64,000 nucleotides of DNA from Sphingobium wenxiniae. Lineage in GTDB: Bacteria; Pseudomonadota; Alphaproteobacteria; Sphingomonadales; Sphingomonadaceae. The stretch lies in contig NZ_VLKK01000003.1 in the NCBI RefSeq assembly GCF_007830065.1, positions 312,654 to 376,653 of the forward strand, in the 5' to 3' direction. How positions within the stretch are numbered: the stretch's first letter is position 1; each line of letters begins with the position of its first letter. A program made the translations under genes and the position numbers. Below, piece by piece: positions 16,999-25,830 of this stretch. The notes beneath the pieces were generated by a model. It searched no databases. It worked only from the letters and a program-made list of their open reading frames with translations, and was not told the origin of the DNA.

Positions 16999-18372
16999 CT
17001 AGTCAGCCGGCAGCGTCAGAATGAAGCGCGCGCCCTGCCCCGCTTCGCCTTCCATGTGGATATCGCCGCCCATGGCGCGCGCCAGCCTGCGCGAAATATA
17101 GAGGCCCAGCCCGCTGCCGACCTGATCGTCCCGGCCCAGGCGCTCGAACTTCTCGAAGACGCGTTCGCGGTCCTCCGGCGCGATGCCGGAACCCTGATCC
17201 GCCACGGCGATGTGGGACCGGCCATCTTCCCGCCCCGTTTCGATCCGCACGGCCGACTTCTCGGGGCTATAACGGATGGCGTTGCCGATCAGATTGACCA
17301 GAATCTGCAATACACGGCGGAACTCACCCCTGGCAGGCACGGATTCGTCCGCCTCGGGGGGCAGGAGCGTGATCTGCCGGTCAAGCGCCTTGACGCCCAG
17401 CAGGCCAGCCGCGCGACGGCCCACGTCCGCCAGATCGACCGCTTCCGAAGCGACCGTGAAGTCGGGACGGTCTATCGCCTGCAAATCGGCCAGATCGTCC
17501 ACCAGAGCCATCAAATGCCGCCCCGCCACGGCAATGTCCTGCGCATAGCCGGCATAATCGGGCCGCAACGGTCCCTCCAGTTGAGCGCTGATCGTGTCCG
17601 CATTGGCAATGATCCGTCCCAGCGGCTGGCGGAGCGAACGGTCCAGCCGCTTGCCGAAAGCGAGCGGGTCGAGAGCGGCGGGCGCCGCGATCTCCGGCAC
17701 GGGAACCGCGAGATCGAGCGCGAAGGCCTTGCCCCGAAAACCCGATAGCTGCCCGGTCAGATCGAAAAGCGGGAAGCCGGAAAGATGGAACCGCTTCGCC
17801 GGGTCGGAGGTCAGGCAGGCAAGCTGGTTACGAAATGCCCGCCGCTGCGTGAAGCCGCGCAGGATGGCCATGTCGCCATCCTCGTCCGGTTGCAGTTGGA
17901 AATAGCTGGAGAACGGACTGCCCGCCGCAGGCGGCCCCGCCGGCAGGATGCCATCCGGATCGGCGCCCTCCAACACCATCTGGAACCGTAATTGCGTGTC
18001 CACCTGCCAACTCCACCCGTCCGCAACGGCCGCAAGATCGGCTTCCAGAAGGCTGCCATTGTTCCGGACAGCGATAACGGGGCGCTCCTGCCAATCGATC
18101 ACGGACAGGTGAACGGCCTTCCCTTCCGGCCTTGCCTGCACCCACATGTCGATATCGCACCGTTCCGTTGCCGCAGTCACCGGGCGAGACACGACGATGC
18201 CCAGCCGTACCGCCAGGCGCGCTACAGCGGCCAGTTGCGGGATCGCGAGCCGTTCCCCCAAATTGGCGCCCGTCTCCCGCTGAAGCGCCAGCAGCGGCTC
18301 GTCAGCGCTGAGCAGCAGGCCATCGGCCGAAATCGACGCCTGGATGGCGGCAGGATGCGCCGGCATGTTCAC
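16999..18372 (-). CDS. Histidine kinase-like protein lacking the phospho-acceptor histidine
   Basis: A 457-residue soluble protein with a C-terminal HATPase domain: N box NLIGNAIRY (360-368), G1 DQGSGI (392-397) and G2 GSGLGL (419-424). The preceding dimerisation helix reads RSLRQPLGRII (245-255) where HisKA would have HELRTPL, so the phospho-histidine is replaced by Arg245. The N-terminal half shows no membrane segment and may be a PAS-like sensor. The start overlaps the stop of the upstream DUF2336-like gene by 4 bases (ATGA), so translation is coupled. It may bind ATP without phosphotransfer from this site, or use a partner. Confidence 0.85.
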   Translation of the reverse strand: MNMPAHPAAIQASISADGLLLSADEPLLALQRETGANLGERLAIPQLAAVARLAVRLGIVVSRPVTAATERCDIDMWVQARPEGKAVHLSVIDWQERPVIAVRNNGSLLEADLAAVADGWSWQVDTQLRFQMVLEGADPDGILPAGPPAAGSPFSSYFQLQPDEDGDMAILRGFTQRRAFRNQLACLTSDPAKRFHLSGFPLFDLTGQLSGFRGKAFALDLAVPVPEIAAPAALDPLAFGKRLDRSLRQPLGRIIANADTISAQLEGPLRPDYAGYAQDIAVAGRHLMALVDDLADLQAIDRPDFTVASEAVDLADVGRRAAGLLGVKALDRQITLLPPEADESVPARGEFRRVLQILVNLIGNAIRYSPEKSAVRIETGREDGRSHIAVADQGSGIAPEDRERVFEKFERLGRDDQVGSGLGLYISRRLARAMGGDIHMEGEAGQGARFILTLPAD

Positions 18373-19451
18373 CCCGCCGTCACCCGCCGCAGATGATCGA
18401 GCTTCGCGCGGAACGCGGCGGGCGTCCGCAACGCGTTTATGGTCGCATCCGCGTCCATCGGCGCAAGCGACCGATAGCGCTCCGCCTGTACGACGATCGC
18501 CGCGTCGGCAAGGGAGGGCCGCACCGGACGCAGCGCCAGGAGGAGGTGGACATAATCCGAATCCGACCCGCCCAGCGACCGGCTGAGGGCCGCGATCTGC
18601 TCCACGGGGCCGAACAACAGGATGTCGGCGACCTGCGTGCTCTCCATCCTCAATCGGCGGGCCGCCAGCGCGGTGAAAAGCAGGAACCGGCGTTGCGACA
18701 AGGCCAATGTCAACAGACCCGGCGCATCGGCCCGGTCGCCCAATTGCCGAACGACCACTTCGGCAATGGGCATGGGGCCGGCCGCCTCGTCATGACGCCG
18801 CAGCAGGGCTTCGCCGGCCTGCTCGAAAGCACCGATGACGCCATCGTCCGATTCCGACGCGCGCTGGACGACAGCCGCGAGGCAGGCGGCAGCCGTCCAT
18901 ACCAGTTCGGCGAAATATTCCGCCGGCACGTCCGGCCGCAAGGGCTGATCCTCTCCGCCCGTCAGGAGCCAGCGGCCTTCCGCCAGCGCGAGGGCGGAAA
19001 GGGCGTCCCTGATTGTCGGATCGTCCGCCGGCAGAACGGAATCGACTTCTCCTTCCGCGCTTTCGCCTTCGGGACAGCCGGACTGACGCAACAGCAGGCT
19101 GATTCCGGCCCGCATCTGCATATGCGCCAGCAGCGGCGGCCCCAGCATCGTGGGTTGCGCGCAAATGGTCGGCCAGCAGAGCGGATCGGGCCATTCGTCC
19201 AGCGCGGCGGCGATGGGCGCTTCATCCTGCAAGGCCGCGCGGAACGCTATCTCTATGGCGGTCAGGCAACCGCCCAGATGACGCCGCGTTTCCGCGATCA
19301 GCGCATCATTGCGTTCCCGCCCGTCCAGAGGAAAGAGAAACGCCAGATCGATGGCGTGCCCGACGGGCACGGCGGACATGCCGGCCATGACCCGCGTCAT
19401 CGGCCAGCAGTCCGCCAGGGTCGATCCAGCAAGGGTCGGATAGGCGCTCAT
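18369..19451 (-). CDS. DUF2336-like all-helical protein
   Basis: A 360-residue, mostly helical, Ala/Leu-rich protein without signal or clear membrane segments. The C-terminal half, with SQRRFLLFTALAARRLRMESTQ-type helices (paired short helical repeats), resembles DUF2336 proteins, which in alphaproteobacteria often accompany signalling genes. The assignment is by eye and moderate. Its last codons overlap the start of the histidine-less kinase gene by 4 bases, and a 57-base gap separates it from the membrane protein upstream, so the genes probably form one leftward operon. Confidence 0.6.
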   Translation of the reverse strand: MSAYPTLAGSTLADCWPMTRVMAGMSAVPVGHAIDLAFLFPLDGRERNDALIAETRRHLGGCLTAIEIAFRAALQDEAPIAAALDEWPDPLCWPTICAQPTMLGPPLLAHMQMRAGISLLLRQSGCPEGESAEGEVDSVLPADDPTIRDALSALALAEGRWLLTGGEDQPLRPDVPAEYFAELVWTAAACLAAVVQRASESDDGVIGAFEQAGEALLRRHDEAAGPMPIAEVVVRQLGDRADAPGLLTLALSQRRFLLFTALAARRLRMESTQVADILLFGPVEQIAALSRSLGGSDSDYVHLLLALRPVRPSLADAAIVVQAERYRSLAPMDADATINALRTPAAFRAKLDHLRRVTAG

Positions 19452-19508
19452 GCCGGCACCATAATCGCACGTCGTTAAAATGCACTAAACCGTGCCGGGA
19501 AATATGTG

Positions 19509-20675
19509 TCAGCCACGCCGCATCAGGATGATGGCCCCGGCCGAACAGATCGCACAGATCATGACCAGATCGAGCATCCAGGCCATCCCGCCTCCCAGCA
19601 GCGCGGCGAGCAGGAGCAGCAGGGCGCTTCCCGGCGTGAAGATCATCCATGCGCGCGCGCCGTTCGTTCGATGCCATCGGTCCGCAACCAGCAGAATCGC
19701 AAGCATCAATGCCAGATATGTCGCCGTTATCGAGCCGCCCGCGATCGCCAGGCCAAGCAGCGCGAAGAAGGGCGTGATGAAAGCGACCCAGCCGGAAGGC
19801 GGCGAGCGCAAGGCCAGTTCGTCCAGCCGATCGCTGACCTCCGAGAGGAGAAGCGCGAACAGCAGAAGGCAAAAGCCGATGATCGGCCAGTCGAGTTCGA
19901 TGGGGACCAGCGCAATCGCGCCGATCATCATGGACGCGATTCGCACCTGTAGCGCGGGCACCTGGCTTCGCATCAGCGTCGGCCCCACAAAACGGGCTAT
20001 CGGCCCGAACAGATAATGCTCGATCCCGCCACGCGTCCGGCCCGACCGCGACGCCTTCGACAGGACGGATTGCGCCACCAGATCGGCCTGCTGCTGCCCT
20101 TCGACCAGCGCGACGCGCCCTTCGAGAAGGTCGTCCTGCGGAACGGTGATTCGGCGGACACCTTTCTGAACCGCGCCGCGTACGAGGGTAAGCGCCAGAT
20201 CCCAATCGCCGATCATGTCCAGCGTGCCGAACAGCAAATCGGGGCTGACACGGGCCAGCCCGGCCCAGCGCTGTCCGGCATCGATCCGTTCGAAGGGCGC
20301 GCTCGCACGGCTGTCGTCGGTGACCAGCAGCGCGTCGCCCTCCGCCCCGGCGATGGCGTCGAAATGGGATTGGGCAATGATCGCCCCGTCCGCCACCAGC
20401 AGGCTGTCCGCATCGCGCGGCATGTCCCGCACCAGCGCCACCATGTCGCGCACCAGCGCAACGGCTATTCCATCCGCGCTCAAACGGTCGACCGCCTGGG
20501 AAATCGCGGGCGCGATGACGTTGACGAGGATGAAGATACGATCCGCCCCCGCGCGCGCCGCCTGGCGCGCCTGATACTCCACCACCGTCTGTCCGGCGAA
20601 ATGCAGAGTCGCGCGCAGCCCCGCGGACGAATCGCCCGATGTCCGGCTGGCGCTCAAAATGGCCGCGAAAGTCAT
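19509..20675 (-). CDS. NTP-transferase-like / degenerate CDP-alcohol phosphotransferase-like membrane protein
   Basis: A 388-residue two-part protein. Residues 1-200 resemble a nucleotidyltransferase fold (FAGQTVVEYQARQAARAGADRIFIL), though the usual GxGxR/K loop is weak. Residues 215-388 hold about six hydrophobic helices and resemble the CDP-alcohol phosphotransferase half of bifunctional enzymes. The catalytic DxxDGxxAR becomes DRLDELALR (282-290), with Gly to Glu and Ala to Leu, and the later paired aspartates are missing, so catalysis is doubtful. The start is ATG 20675; 21 upstream codons are Arg/Lys-rich and unlikely. Same strand as the Hpt-like and DUF2336-like genes. Confidence 0.6.
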   Translation of the reverse strand: MTFAAILSASRTSGDSSAGLRATLHFAGQTVVEYQARQAARAGADRIFILVNVIAPAISQAVDRLSADGIAVALVRDMVALVRDMPRDADSLLVADGAIIAQSHFDAIAGAEGDALLVTDDSRASAPFERIDAGQRWAGLARVSPDLLFGTLDMIGDWDLALTLVRGAVQKGVRRITVPQDDLLEGRVALVEGQQQADLVAQSVLSKASRSGRTRGGIEHYLFGPIARFVGPTLMRSQVPALQVRIASMMIGAIALVPIELDWPIIGFCLLLFALLLSEVSDRLDELALRSPPSGWVAFITPFFALLGLAIAGGSITATYLALMLAILLVADRWHRTNGARAWMIFTPGSALLLLLAALLGGGMAWMLDLVMICAICSAGAIILMRRG

Positions 20676-20759
20676 ATTGCGAAAAGCCGACCCGTTCTTG
20701 TGCAGCCGCCTTTTCGCAAGGCCGGAGCGATCACGCAAGCGCCCCTTGGCCCAAAGCCG

Positions 20760-21062
20760 TCAACCCCGTTCGAGATTCGCCAGCGCCACGCGCAACTGCT
20801 TGAGAATCCGGGGATCTCCGGGGGCCGATCGCGCGGCGTCCTCCGCCAGCCCCATCAGGCCTGCCAAGCCGAAACTGGCCGCCAGCCCCTTCAGCCGCCA
20901 GGCCGCCAGTTCCCAGTTCGCGTCGCAACGCGCCCGCGCGAGCAGATCCACCTGGCGGAGCGCGCTTTCCATGAATGCAACGTGCAGGTCGGCGATCAAC
21001 GCCGAATCTTCACCAACAGCCGCCGCCAGGGCGGCATTCAGGGCGCCAGGATCATAAGACAT
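20760..21062 (-). CDS. Hpt-like domain protein lacking the phospho-histidine
   Basis: A 100-residue single-domain protein that matches the Hpt four-helix pattern: AAWRLKGLAASFG (53-65) corresponds to the AHxLKGxAxxxG motif, but Trp55 stands where the phosphorylated histidine should be. Lys58 and Gly59 remain. It could be a docking or decoy protein for a response regulator or kinase. It is the first gene of the leftward group and is divergent from the TipN-like gene, only 50 bases apart. Confidence 0.7.
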   Translation of the reverse strand: MSYDPGALNAALAAAVGEDSALIADLHVAFMESALRQVDLLARARCDANWELAAWRLKGLAASFGLAGLMGLAEDAARSAPGDPRILKQLRVALANLERG

Positions 21063-21112
21063 GGGGCAGACGCTATCTGGCTTGCGTTAAGTTTTGGTAA
21101 CAGGGCATTTTC

Positions 21113-23815
21113 GTGACGGAAAAAGATGCTACTATGACAGGCATGACCGGGGGCAGCACAATCGTCGAGTTCTGGCGCGACACCGACAAATCAGCGAACG
21201 ACGCGCCGCGCGCGGAAGACGCATCGTCTTTGGAACAAGATTTTTTCGACATGGAAGCGGATGAAGCCGCGCCCATGCGGACCGATCGCGCGCTCGGGCG
21301 GGCGCGGATCGCCTTTTCGCTTCTGGCGGCGGCGTGGCTGGCCTTCGCGATCTGGGCCGATATATCGTCGGGCCAATGGCGGGCGGGTCCGGCAGTCTGG
21401 CCCGGCATGGTCGCCACGCTGCTCATCCCCCTCATCCTGCTGGGCGTGTGCTATATCCTGCTGGCGCGCAACGCCCGGACGGAAAGCAGGCGCTATCTCG
21501 ACACGGCCCAGGCCCTGCGCACGGAAGCGGACCTGCTGGAATTACGGCTGGGGCGCATCGCCAGCCAGTTGGAGGCGGCGCGCCAGACCATGCAGGACCA
21601 GGCCGAGCTGCTCGACAGCTATGGAGCGGCGGCAAGCAGCAACATGGAGGCATCGGCCGAATTGATCGCCAGCCGCGCGCAGCATACGGTGCGCGACGCC
21701 GAAGCCGCCGAACAGGCGGGCGCAGCGCTCGTCACGCGCATGAACGCGCTGATCGAAGCCATGCCGGACCTGGAAGAGCGGGCCGGACGCATGGCCGCCC
21801 GTATCGTCGATGACGGTCACGCCCTCTCCGAACGGATCGACGCCCTGGAAGCGCGGCTCCACGCGCTTGGCGAATTGTCCGACGACGCCCGCACACGCAC
21901 CCTGTCCGCGACCAAGAGCCTGTCGAGCCAGCTTGTGCAGGTGCAGGAGGCGACCCGTTCCGCCAGCGAGGAGATGACCGGCATCGCCGACATCGCCGCG
22001 GCCCGCCTGGAAGCGACCATGCGAAGCGCACGGGCCGCAACCGACGAAAACAGGGATGCCATCGAACAGCAGGCTTCGGCTCTCGAAACGTTGATGCAAA
22101 GCGTCCGCCAGGGCATTGCAGCGGTCGCGCAGACCAGCCGCGTCTCCTTTACGGAGGAAATGGAGTCCACCACGGCGCAGTTGCAAGAGAAGATCGACCA
22201 GACATTGGGCCATCTCCAACATGTGATGGCATCGACCGGCGATGGGCTGGATAGCCAGAAAGCGGCTCTGGAAGATCTGCTTAACCGGTCCCAGACCGGC
22301 ATCGCGGCGACCGGTCAGGCGGCGCTGCTCACCATGAGCAACAGCATGAGCGCCATCGAAACCGATCTGCGGCAGCGGCTGGAGGCCACGCAGGCCCAAG
22401 TGCATGCCCTGCTGGCGGAATGCGACACGCGGCTGTCCGACCAGGCGAGGGCCATGGATTCGCTCGTCGCCAGATCGCGCGGCAGCATCGAAGCCATTGG
22501 CGGCGAAACAGTCGCCACCCTTGCCGACAATATGGGCGAGGTCGAAAACCGCCTGCATCAGATAAACGATCTGATCGAAGGTCAGCGGACATTGATGGCC
22601 AACCTCCATGTCCAGTTGGGCGATACGCTGACGGCGGCGGAGGAGCGTTTCGGCGCGATGGAGCAATCCTCCCTTACCCGCACGGAAAGATTGACCGAGG
22701 CCCTGTCCAACCTGACCGCCGAAACGCAGCGGATCGACAATGCGCTGGCCGGCGGCGGCGTCACAGCCGAAAAGCTGATCGCCTGCGCGGAAACCCTGCT
22801 CGTCGCGCTGGATTCCAGCGTCAGGGAGCTGGATGAAACCTATCCGGCGGCGCTGGAACGGTTCGACGCGCGCATGGAACGCAGCCGCGCCCTCATGACA
22901 AGCGCCACGCCGGAGCTGGAACGGCTGGAGGCCATTTCGGAAGCCCTGCTTGGGCGGACGCAGGAAGCGGAGGAATTGCTGCGCGGACAGGGTAGCCGCC
23001 TGACGGAATGGCTGGAAAGCACGCAGGGCGGGCTGCAATCCAATCGCGAGTTGGTGGACCGGCTGCGGCTGGCGCTGGACGGCGCGCATCAGGACGCCAC
23101 CCGCATCACCGAAGGCGCAGGCCCCTTGCTGGTCACAGCCCTGCTGCGGGTGAAGGATACCGCCGATCAGGCCGCCGAACGCGCGCGTCAGGCGCTGGGC
23201 CGGGCCATCCCCGAAGCGGCGCAGGCCCTGGCGGACGCCAGCGAGGAAGCGATGGAGCGCGCCATCGGCGACCGCGTCGTCGCCCGGATCGAACAATTGT
23301 CCACGGTCGCCGAGGAAGCGGTCAAGGCCGCCCATCAGGCGTCCGAGCGGCTCATGCGCCAATTGCTGACCATCGCCGACACGAGCAGCAATGTGGAACA
23401 GCGGATCGAACAGGCGGAACGGGCGGCCGAAGAACGCGACCGGGATCATTTCGCCCGCCGTTCCGCCCTCCTGATCGAATCGCTGAACAGCACGGCCATC
23501 GACGTCGCGAAGATATTGTCCAACGACGTGACCGATTCGGCCTGGTCATCCTATTTGAAGGGGGATCGCGGCGTTTTCACCCGGCGCGCGGTGAAGCTGC
23601 TCGATGCCGGAGAGTCGCGCGAAATCGCCCTCCATTATGATGAGGATGCGGAATTTCGCGACCATGTGAACCGCTACATCCACGATTTCGAATCGATGCT
23701 GCGGATCATCCTGTCGGCACGGGACGGCAATGCGCTGGGCGTGGCGATCCTGTCTTCCGATATGGGCAAGCTCTATGTGGCGCTGGCGCAGGCCATCGAA
23801 CGGCTGCGGCAGTAA
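21113..23815 (+). CDS. Large coiled-coil membrane protein, TipN-like polarity factor candidate
   Basis: A 900-residue protein: acidic cytoplasmic N-terminus, two membrane helices (about 66-84 and 97-117) and some 650 residues of Ala/Glu/Gln-rich coiled coil. The end is a compact conserved-looking domain (about 800-900; motifs SSYLKGDRGVFTRRAVKLLD and SSDMGKLYVALAQAIERL). Length, twin N-terminal helices and coiled coil match TipN, the Caulobacter new-pole marker guiding polarity and division; the match is by architecture and recollection of the C-terminal region, not alignment. The start given is GTG 21113; ATGs at codons 8 and 11 are alternatives. Divergent from the histidine-less Hpt gene. 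Confidence 0.65.
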   Translation: MTEKDATMTGMTGGSTIVEFWRDTDKSANDAPRAEDASSLEQDFFDMEADEAAPMRTDRALGRARIAFSLLAAAWLAFAIWADISSGQWRAGPAVWPGMVATLLIPLILLGVCYILLARNARTESRRYLDTAQALRTEADLLELRLGRIASQLEAARQTMQDQAELLDSYGAAASSNMEASAELIASRAQHTVRDAEAAEQAGAALVTRMNALIEAMPDLEERAGRMAARIVDDGHALSERIDALEARLHALGELSDDARTRTLSATKSLSSQLVQVQEATRSASEEMTGIADIAAARLEATMRSARAATDENRDAIEQQASALETLMQSVRQGIAAVAQTSRVSFTEEMESTTAQLQEKIDQTLGHLQHVMASTGDGLDSQKAALEDLLNRSQTGIAATGQAALLTMSNSMSAIETDLRQRLEATQAQVHALLAECDTRLSDQARAMDSLVARSRGSIEAIGGETVATLADNMGEVENRLHQINDLIEGQRTLMANLHVQLGDTLTAAEERFGAMEQSSLTRTERLTEALSNLTAETQRIDNALAGGGVTAEKLIACAETLLVALDSSVRELDETYPAALERFDARMERSRALMTSATPELERLEAISEALLGRTQEAEELLRGQGSRLTEWLESTQGGLQSNRELVDRLRLALDGAHQDATRITEGAGPLLVTALLRVKDTADQAAERARQALGRAIPEAAQALADASEEAMERAIGDRVVARIEQLSTVAEEAVKAAHQASERLMRQLLTIADTSSNVEQRIEQAERAAEERDRDHFARRSALLIESLNSTAIDVAKILSNDVTDSAWSSYLKGDRGVFTRRAVKLLDAGESREIALHYDEDAEFRDHVNRYIHDFESMLRIILSARDGNALGVAILSSDMGKLYVALAQAIERLRQ

Positions 23816-23825
23816 TATAGGGAGT

Positions 23826-23886
23826 TCCTGCGAAGGCAGGAGTTCGGATCAGATGTCGGGCTGGGTTACTGCCCCCATGGGGGGCA
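23826..23886. terminator. Convergent double hairpin after the TipN-like gene
   Basis: Two inverted repeats lie between the ends of two convergent genes: TCCTGC-GAAG-GCAGGA (23826-23841) and a near-palindrome of C and G runs around CATG (23870-23886). The first has a GNRA-like loop and resembles short palindromes repeated in sphingomonad genomes. Probably a two-way transcription stop; no T tract. Confidence 0.45.
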
Positions 23887-23911
23887 CGATACCGCCCAAT
23901 CCGGACAGCCG

Positions 23912-24181
23912 CTAATTGCTGCGGCTGTAACCGGGCAGTTGCTCCAGCTTCACCCAGCCTTCGACATAATTGGCGTAATACAGACCGAACAGCACCGCGG
24001 ACAGGATCGTGGCGCGCAGCATGACGCGGCCCGGCCGGAAATTGCTGGGCGCGCTGTCCGCCTGCCCTTTCAGCACGGCTTCCCCGGTTTCGTCGGGGGT
24101 GCGAATGCCGAAGGGCAGGACGATGAAGGCGCTGATGACCCAGAACAGCACATAAATGGCGAAGATCGCATACCAGTTCAT
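23912..24181 (-). CDS. DUF1467 family small membrane protein
   Basis: An 89-residue protein with two membrane helices (about 3-25 and 55-72) around the conserved loop LPFGIRTPDETGEAVLKGQADSAP, cited here only for its position (about residues 22-46). It matches the DUF1467 family, which in alphaproteobacteria often sits just behind the ribonuclease J gene, as here (11-base gap). Function unknown. Confidence 0.85.
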   Translation of the reverse strand: MNWYAIFAIYVLFWVISAFIVLPFGIRTPDETGEAVLKGQADSAPSNFRPGRVMLRATILSAVLFGLYYANYVEGWVKLEQLPGYSRSN

Positions 24182-24192
24182 AAGTGACCCGA

Positions 24193-25830
24193 TTAAGCCC
24201 GAATCAGGAGGACGTCCACCACCGGCTTCTTGCCGGTCCAGCGTGTCGCGGTGCGGCGCACGGCAAGGCGCACACGCTCACGCAGGACTTCCTCGTCCTG
24301 CTGCCCCTTCGCGACGGCTTGCGCGGCTTCGGCAGCGGCTTCTTCCAGAAACGCGGCCTTGTCCTCTTCGACCGGGACGCCCTGCGTGCGCAGTCTGGGT
24401 TCGCCGATCACGCGCCCTTTCCCATCCAGCGCCACCGCGACGCTGATCTGGCCGTGCAGCGCTATCTTGCGCCGTTCATTCATCGTCGCGCCATCGGCGG
24501 GCAGGATGACGTCGCCGTCCAGCACAAGCCGGCCGCTCGTCTGATGACCGATGATTTCCGGTCCCCCCGGCGCCAATCGCAACAGGTCGCCATTGGATTG
24601 CACCACCGCATTCGGGATGCCCGACGCCAGACCCAGCCGAGCCTGCTCGGCCATATGCCGGCGCTCGCCATGAACCGGCAGCAATATCTGCGGGCGAATC
24701 CAGCCGTACATCGCCTCCAGTTCCGGGCGTCCGGGATGGCCAGACACGTGGACTTCGGCCTCCCGGTCCGTGATCATCAGCACACCGCTGGCCGCCAGGG
24801 CGTTCTGAATACGGCCTATCGCGATTTCATTGCCGGGAATCTGCTTGGAGGAAAAGACGACCATATCGCCCTCATCCAGTTTGATGGGATGGGCATCGAA
24901 GGCGATCCGGGCCAACGCGGCGCGCGCTTCCCCCTGCCCGCCCGTCGCGATGATCATCACTTCATTGCGCGGCAATGCCATCGCGGCGTCCCAATCGATC
25001 GCCGGAGGGAAATCCTTGAGATAACCGGCGTTGCGCGCGGTGGAAATGATCCGGTCAAGCGAACGTCCGGCCACGCACAGGCGGCGCCCGGTCGCCAACG
25101 CAACTTCGCCAAGGGTCTGGAGGCGCGCGGCATTGGATGCGAAGGTCGTGACCAGCACGCGGCCCTTGGCGCCCGCGATAGTCGTCATAAGGCCCGCGCG
25201 CACGTCGCCTTCGGACCCGCTGGCCTTCGGATTGAACACATTGGTGCTGTCGCATACCAGCGCCAGCACGCCTTCATCGCCAATCGCGGTCAGTTCCTCC
25301 GGCGTTGACGGGACGCCCAGCAAGGGCTGCTCGTCCAGTTTCCAGTCGCCGGTATGAAAGATGCGGCCGTGGGGCGTATCGATCAGCACCGCATTCCCTT
25401 CCGGAATCGAATGGGCCAGCGGCACATAGCGGAAACCGAAGGGGCCGAGGGCAAAGCTCCCCTCATTATCGATGACGTTGAGTTCGACCTCGTTCGTCAG
25501 CCCTTCCTCCTCCAGCTTCAGCCGGATAAGACCCGCCGTGAACGGCGTGGCATAGAGCGGAACGCCAAGATCGGCGGCCAGATAGGGGATGGCGCCGATA
25601 TGGTCTTCATGACCATGCGTCAGGACGATGCCCAACAGATCGTCCCGCCGCTCCTCGATAAAGGAAAGGTCGGGCAATATCAGTTCCACGCCGGGATAGG
25701 CCGGATCGGCGAAGGTAAGACCCAGGTCCACCATCACCCATTTGCCCCGGCAACCGTAAAGATTGACGTTCATGCCGATCTCTCCCGATCCGCCAAGGGC
25801 CAGGAAGAGCAGCTCGTCTGCGGGTGTCAT
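24193..25830 (-). CDS. rnj: Ribonuclease J
   Basis: A 545-residue metallo-beta-lactamase/beta-CASP ribonuclease that processes and degrades RNA in the cytoplasm, with 5'-to-3' exonuclease and endonuclease activity in the family. The zinc motif HGHEDH spans residues 72-77, and beta-CASP motifs (CDSTN, TGGQGE, VSGHPGRPEL) follow in order. Its ATG overlaps the coaX stop by one base (TAATG), so the two are translationally coupled at the distal end of the nuo operon. Confidence 0.95.
   Translation of the reverse strand: MTPADELLFLALGGSGEIGMNVNLYGCRGKWVMVDLGLTFADPAYPGVELILPDLSFIEERRDDLLGIVLTHGHEDHIGAIPYLAADLGVPLYATPFTAGLIRLKLEEEGLTNEVELNVIDNEGSFALGPFGFRYVPLAHSIPEGNAVLIDTPHGRIFHTGDWKLDEQPLLGVPSTPEELTAIGDEGVLALVCDSTNVFNPKASGSEGDVRAGLMTTIAGAKGRVLVTTFASNAARLQTLGEVALATGRRLCVAGRSLDRIISTARNAGYLKDFPPAIDWDAAMALPRNEVMIIATGGQGEARAALARIAFDAHPIKLDEGDMVVFSSKQIPGNEIAIGRIQNALAASGVLMITDREAEVHVSGHPGRPELEAMYGWIRPQILLPVHGERRHMAEQARLGLASGIPNAVVQSNGDLLRLAPGGPEIIGHQTSGRLVLDGDVILPADGATMNERRKIALHGQISVAVALDGKGRVIGEPRLRTQGVPVEEDKAAFLEEAAAEAAQAVAKGQQDEEVLRERVRLAVRRTATRWTGKKPVVDVLLIRA

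Noticed and set aside
21542..23449. A 635-codon minus-strand open frame inside the coiled-coil gene
   Set aside because: Same antisense effect; composition is Arg/Gln/Gly/Phe-rich with no domain, while the plus strand encodes a coherent coiled coil.
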